Shown one piece after another: positions 4,811 through 5,284 of a stretch of DNA of 5,284 nucleotides (position 1 is its first letter; each line of letters opens with the position of its first letter). A program made the position numbers and the translations under genes. The notes under the pieces were generated by a model. It searched no databases and had not been told where the DNA came from. It saw nothing but the letters and a program-made list of their open reading frames with translations. Source of the DNA: Bacillota bacterium (GTDB lineage: Bacteria; Bacillota; Clostridia; Peptostreptococcales; Anaerovoracaceae); assembly GCA_022706625.1 (NCBI GenBank), contig JAKJCD010000126.1:1-5284 (forward strand), given 5' to 3'.

Positions 4811-5284
4811 TGCAAGATTTAAAAGACAAGACCATCAAAGAATTAGCAAAAGAATGCCACAGTGTAGAAGACGTACATGAGATGCTCAAAGGCCTATTCA
4901 AAGACACATTGCAGCATATATTCGAAGCTGAAATAGAAGAGCACCTCGGGTATAAAAAACACAGTGTTGCCGGCAATAACACCGGAAACAGCCGTAACGG
5001 CTACAACAAGAAAACTATCCAAACCAAATTCGGAAAAACAGAAGTTGAAATACCACGGGACCGAAACGGTGAATTTGAACCCAGAATTATCGGCAAATAT
5101 GAAAAAACCTCCAACCAGCTTGAAGAGCAGATCATTGCCATGTACGCCAAAGGCATGTCTACAAGGGATATCGAAGACCACATGCGGGACATCTATGGCA
5201 TTGATGTTTCACCAACAATGGTCAGCAAAATTACCGATAAGATCCTGCCCATGATCTCAGAGTGGCAATCCAGGCCCTTAGACC
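4810..5284 (+). CDS. IS256-family (mutator-type) transposase, 5' part
   Basis: The frame from ATG 4810 is open to the window end (158 codons) and preceded by AAAGGAG (4793-4799). The start MQDLKDKTIKELAKECHSVE is followed by the family signatures: LFKDTLQHIFEAEIEEHLGY (28-47), NSRNGYNKKTIQTKFGKTEV (60-79) with IPRDRNGEFEP, and YAKGMSTRDIEDHM, then YGIDVSPTMVSKITDKI. This is the N-terminal DNA-binding and helical region of Transposase_mut proteins, which are about 390-410 residues long and act by a DDE mechanism. The first catalytic Asp, in the LDAI-type motif, would fall just past the window end, so activity cannot be judged. No frameshift or stop is present in the visible part, and the element may be intact and recent. 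Confidence 0.95.
   Translation, partial: MQDLKDKTIKELAKECHSVEDVHEMLKGLFKDTLQHIFEAEIEEHLGYKKHSVAGNNTGNSRNGYNKKTIQTKFGKTEVEIPRDRNGEFEPRIIGKYEKTSNQLEEQIIAMYAKGMSTRDIEDHMRDIYGIDVSPTMVSKITDKILPMISEWQSRPLD

Larger units (their letters stand above)
4751..5284 (+). mobile_element. IS256-family insertion sequence, left part (right end outside the window)
   Basis: The element is identified by its IS256-family transposase. The left boundary is not certain. A sequence near 4759-4777 (TAAATTACGTGTAAATGG) resembles the internal part of IS256-type terminal inverted repeats, which often contain a 'TAATTxxGTGTAAA'-like core about 18 nt from the tip; that would put the tip near 4751. The right terminal repeat and the 8-9 bp target duplication lie beyond 5284 and cannot be checked. 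The insertion falls at the 3' side of the EcsC-like gene and appears to have truncated it. Confidence 0.7.

Noticed and set aside
4964..5254. Plus-strand 96-codon frame and overlapping minus-strand frames in 4785-5192
   Set aside because: They are out-of-frame shadows of the IS256-family transposase, whose own frame is open from 4810 to the window end.
1..5284. CRISPR array or tandem repeat system
   Set aside because: No regularly spaced direct repeats were seen at any scale; the only repeats are isolated inverted pairs.

Overview
The window looks like a chromosomal segment from a Gram-positive anaerobe of the Clostridia, with a Peptococcaceae-like flavour. This is an inference from strong AGGAGG-type ribosome sites, a textbook sigma-A promoter, tRNA genes with encoded CCA ends, GGGGACAG-type intergenic repeats and an IS256-family element. 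No gene here fixes the genus.

Bases 1-590 are a conserved housekeeping block: the 3' end of a YfcE/MJ0936-type metallophosphoesterase, a strong promoter, tRNA-Gly(TCC), tRNA-Arg(TCT) and a rho-independent terminator. Everything after the tRNA-Arg terminator looks like accessory or decaying DNA, as is common downstream of tRNA genes.

Bases 600-970 hold a GGGGACAGACCCC inverted repeat and two short coding-like fragments, with no intact gene. Bases 989-2035 encode an intact ADP-ribosylglycohydrolase (DraG/ARH family), followed by a degenerate GGGGACAG half-repeat and a strong terminator. Bases 2190-2790 are gene debris. A strong ribosome site and GTG start open a 25-residue peptide resembling the extreme N-terminus of DUF499 ATPases, which are often found in anti-phage loci. 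It runs straight into frame-broken sequence. A short acidic ORF (2768-2989) follows at a switch to more A+T-rich sequence.

Bases 3046-4760 are a tight two-gene unit with a TAATG overlap. The first gene encodes a 413-residue protein that appears to join a MutS domain I-like module to a sigma-70 region 4-like helix-turn-helix and a C-terminal winged-helix-like domain. The second encodes an EcsC-like protein that stops early, at the left edge of an IS256-family insertion sequence whose transposase runs off the window end. The two-gene unit has an odd leader, with a strong ribosome site before an ATG-TAA minimal ORF inside a 9-bp inverted repeat. This unit is the most unusual part of the window. 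Its function is unknown, and the IS has probably damaged it.
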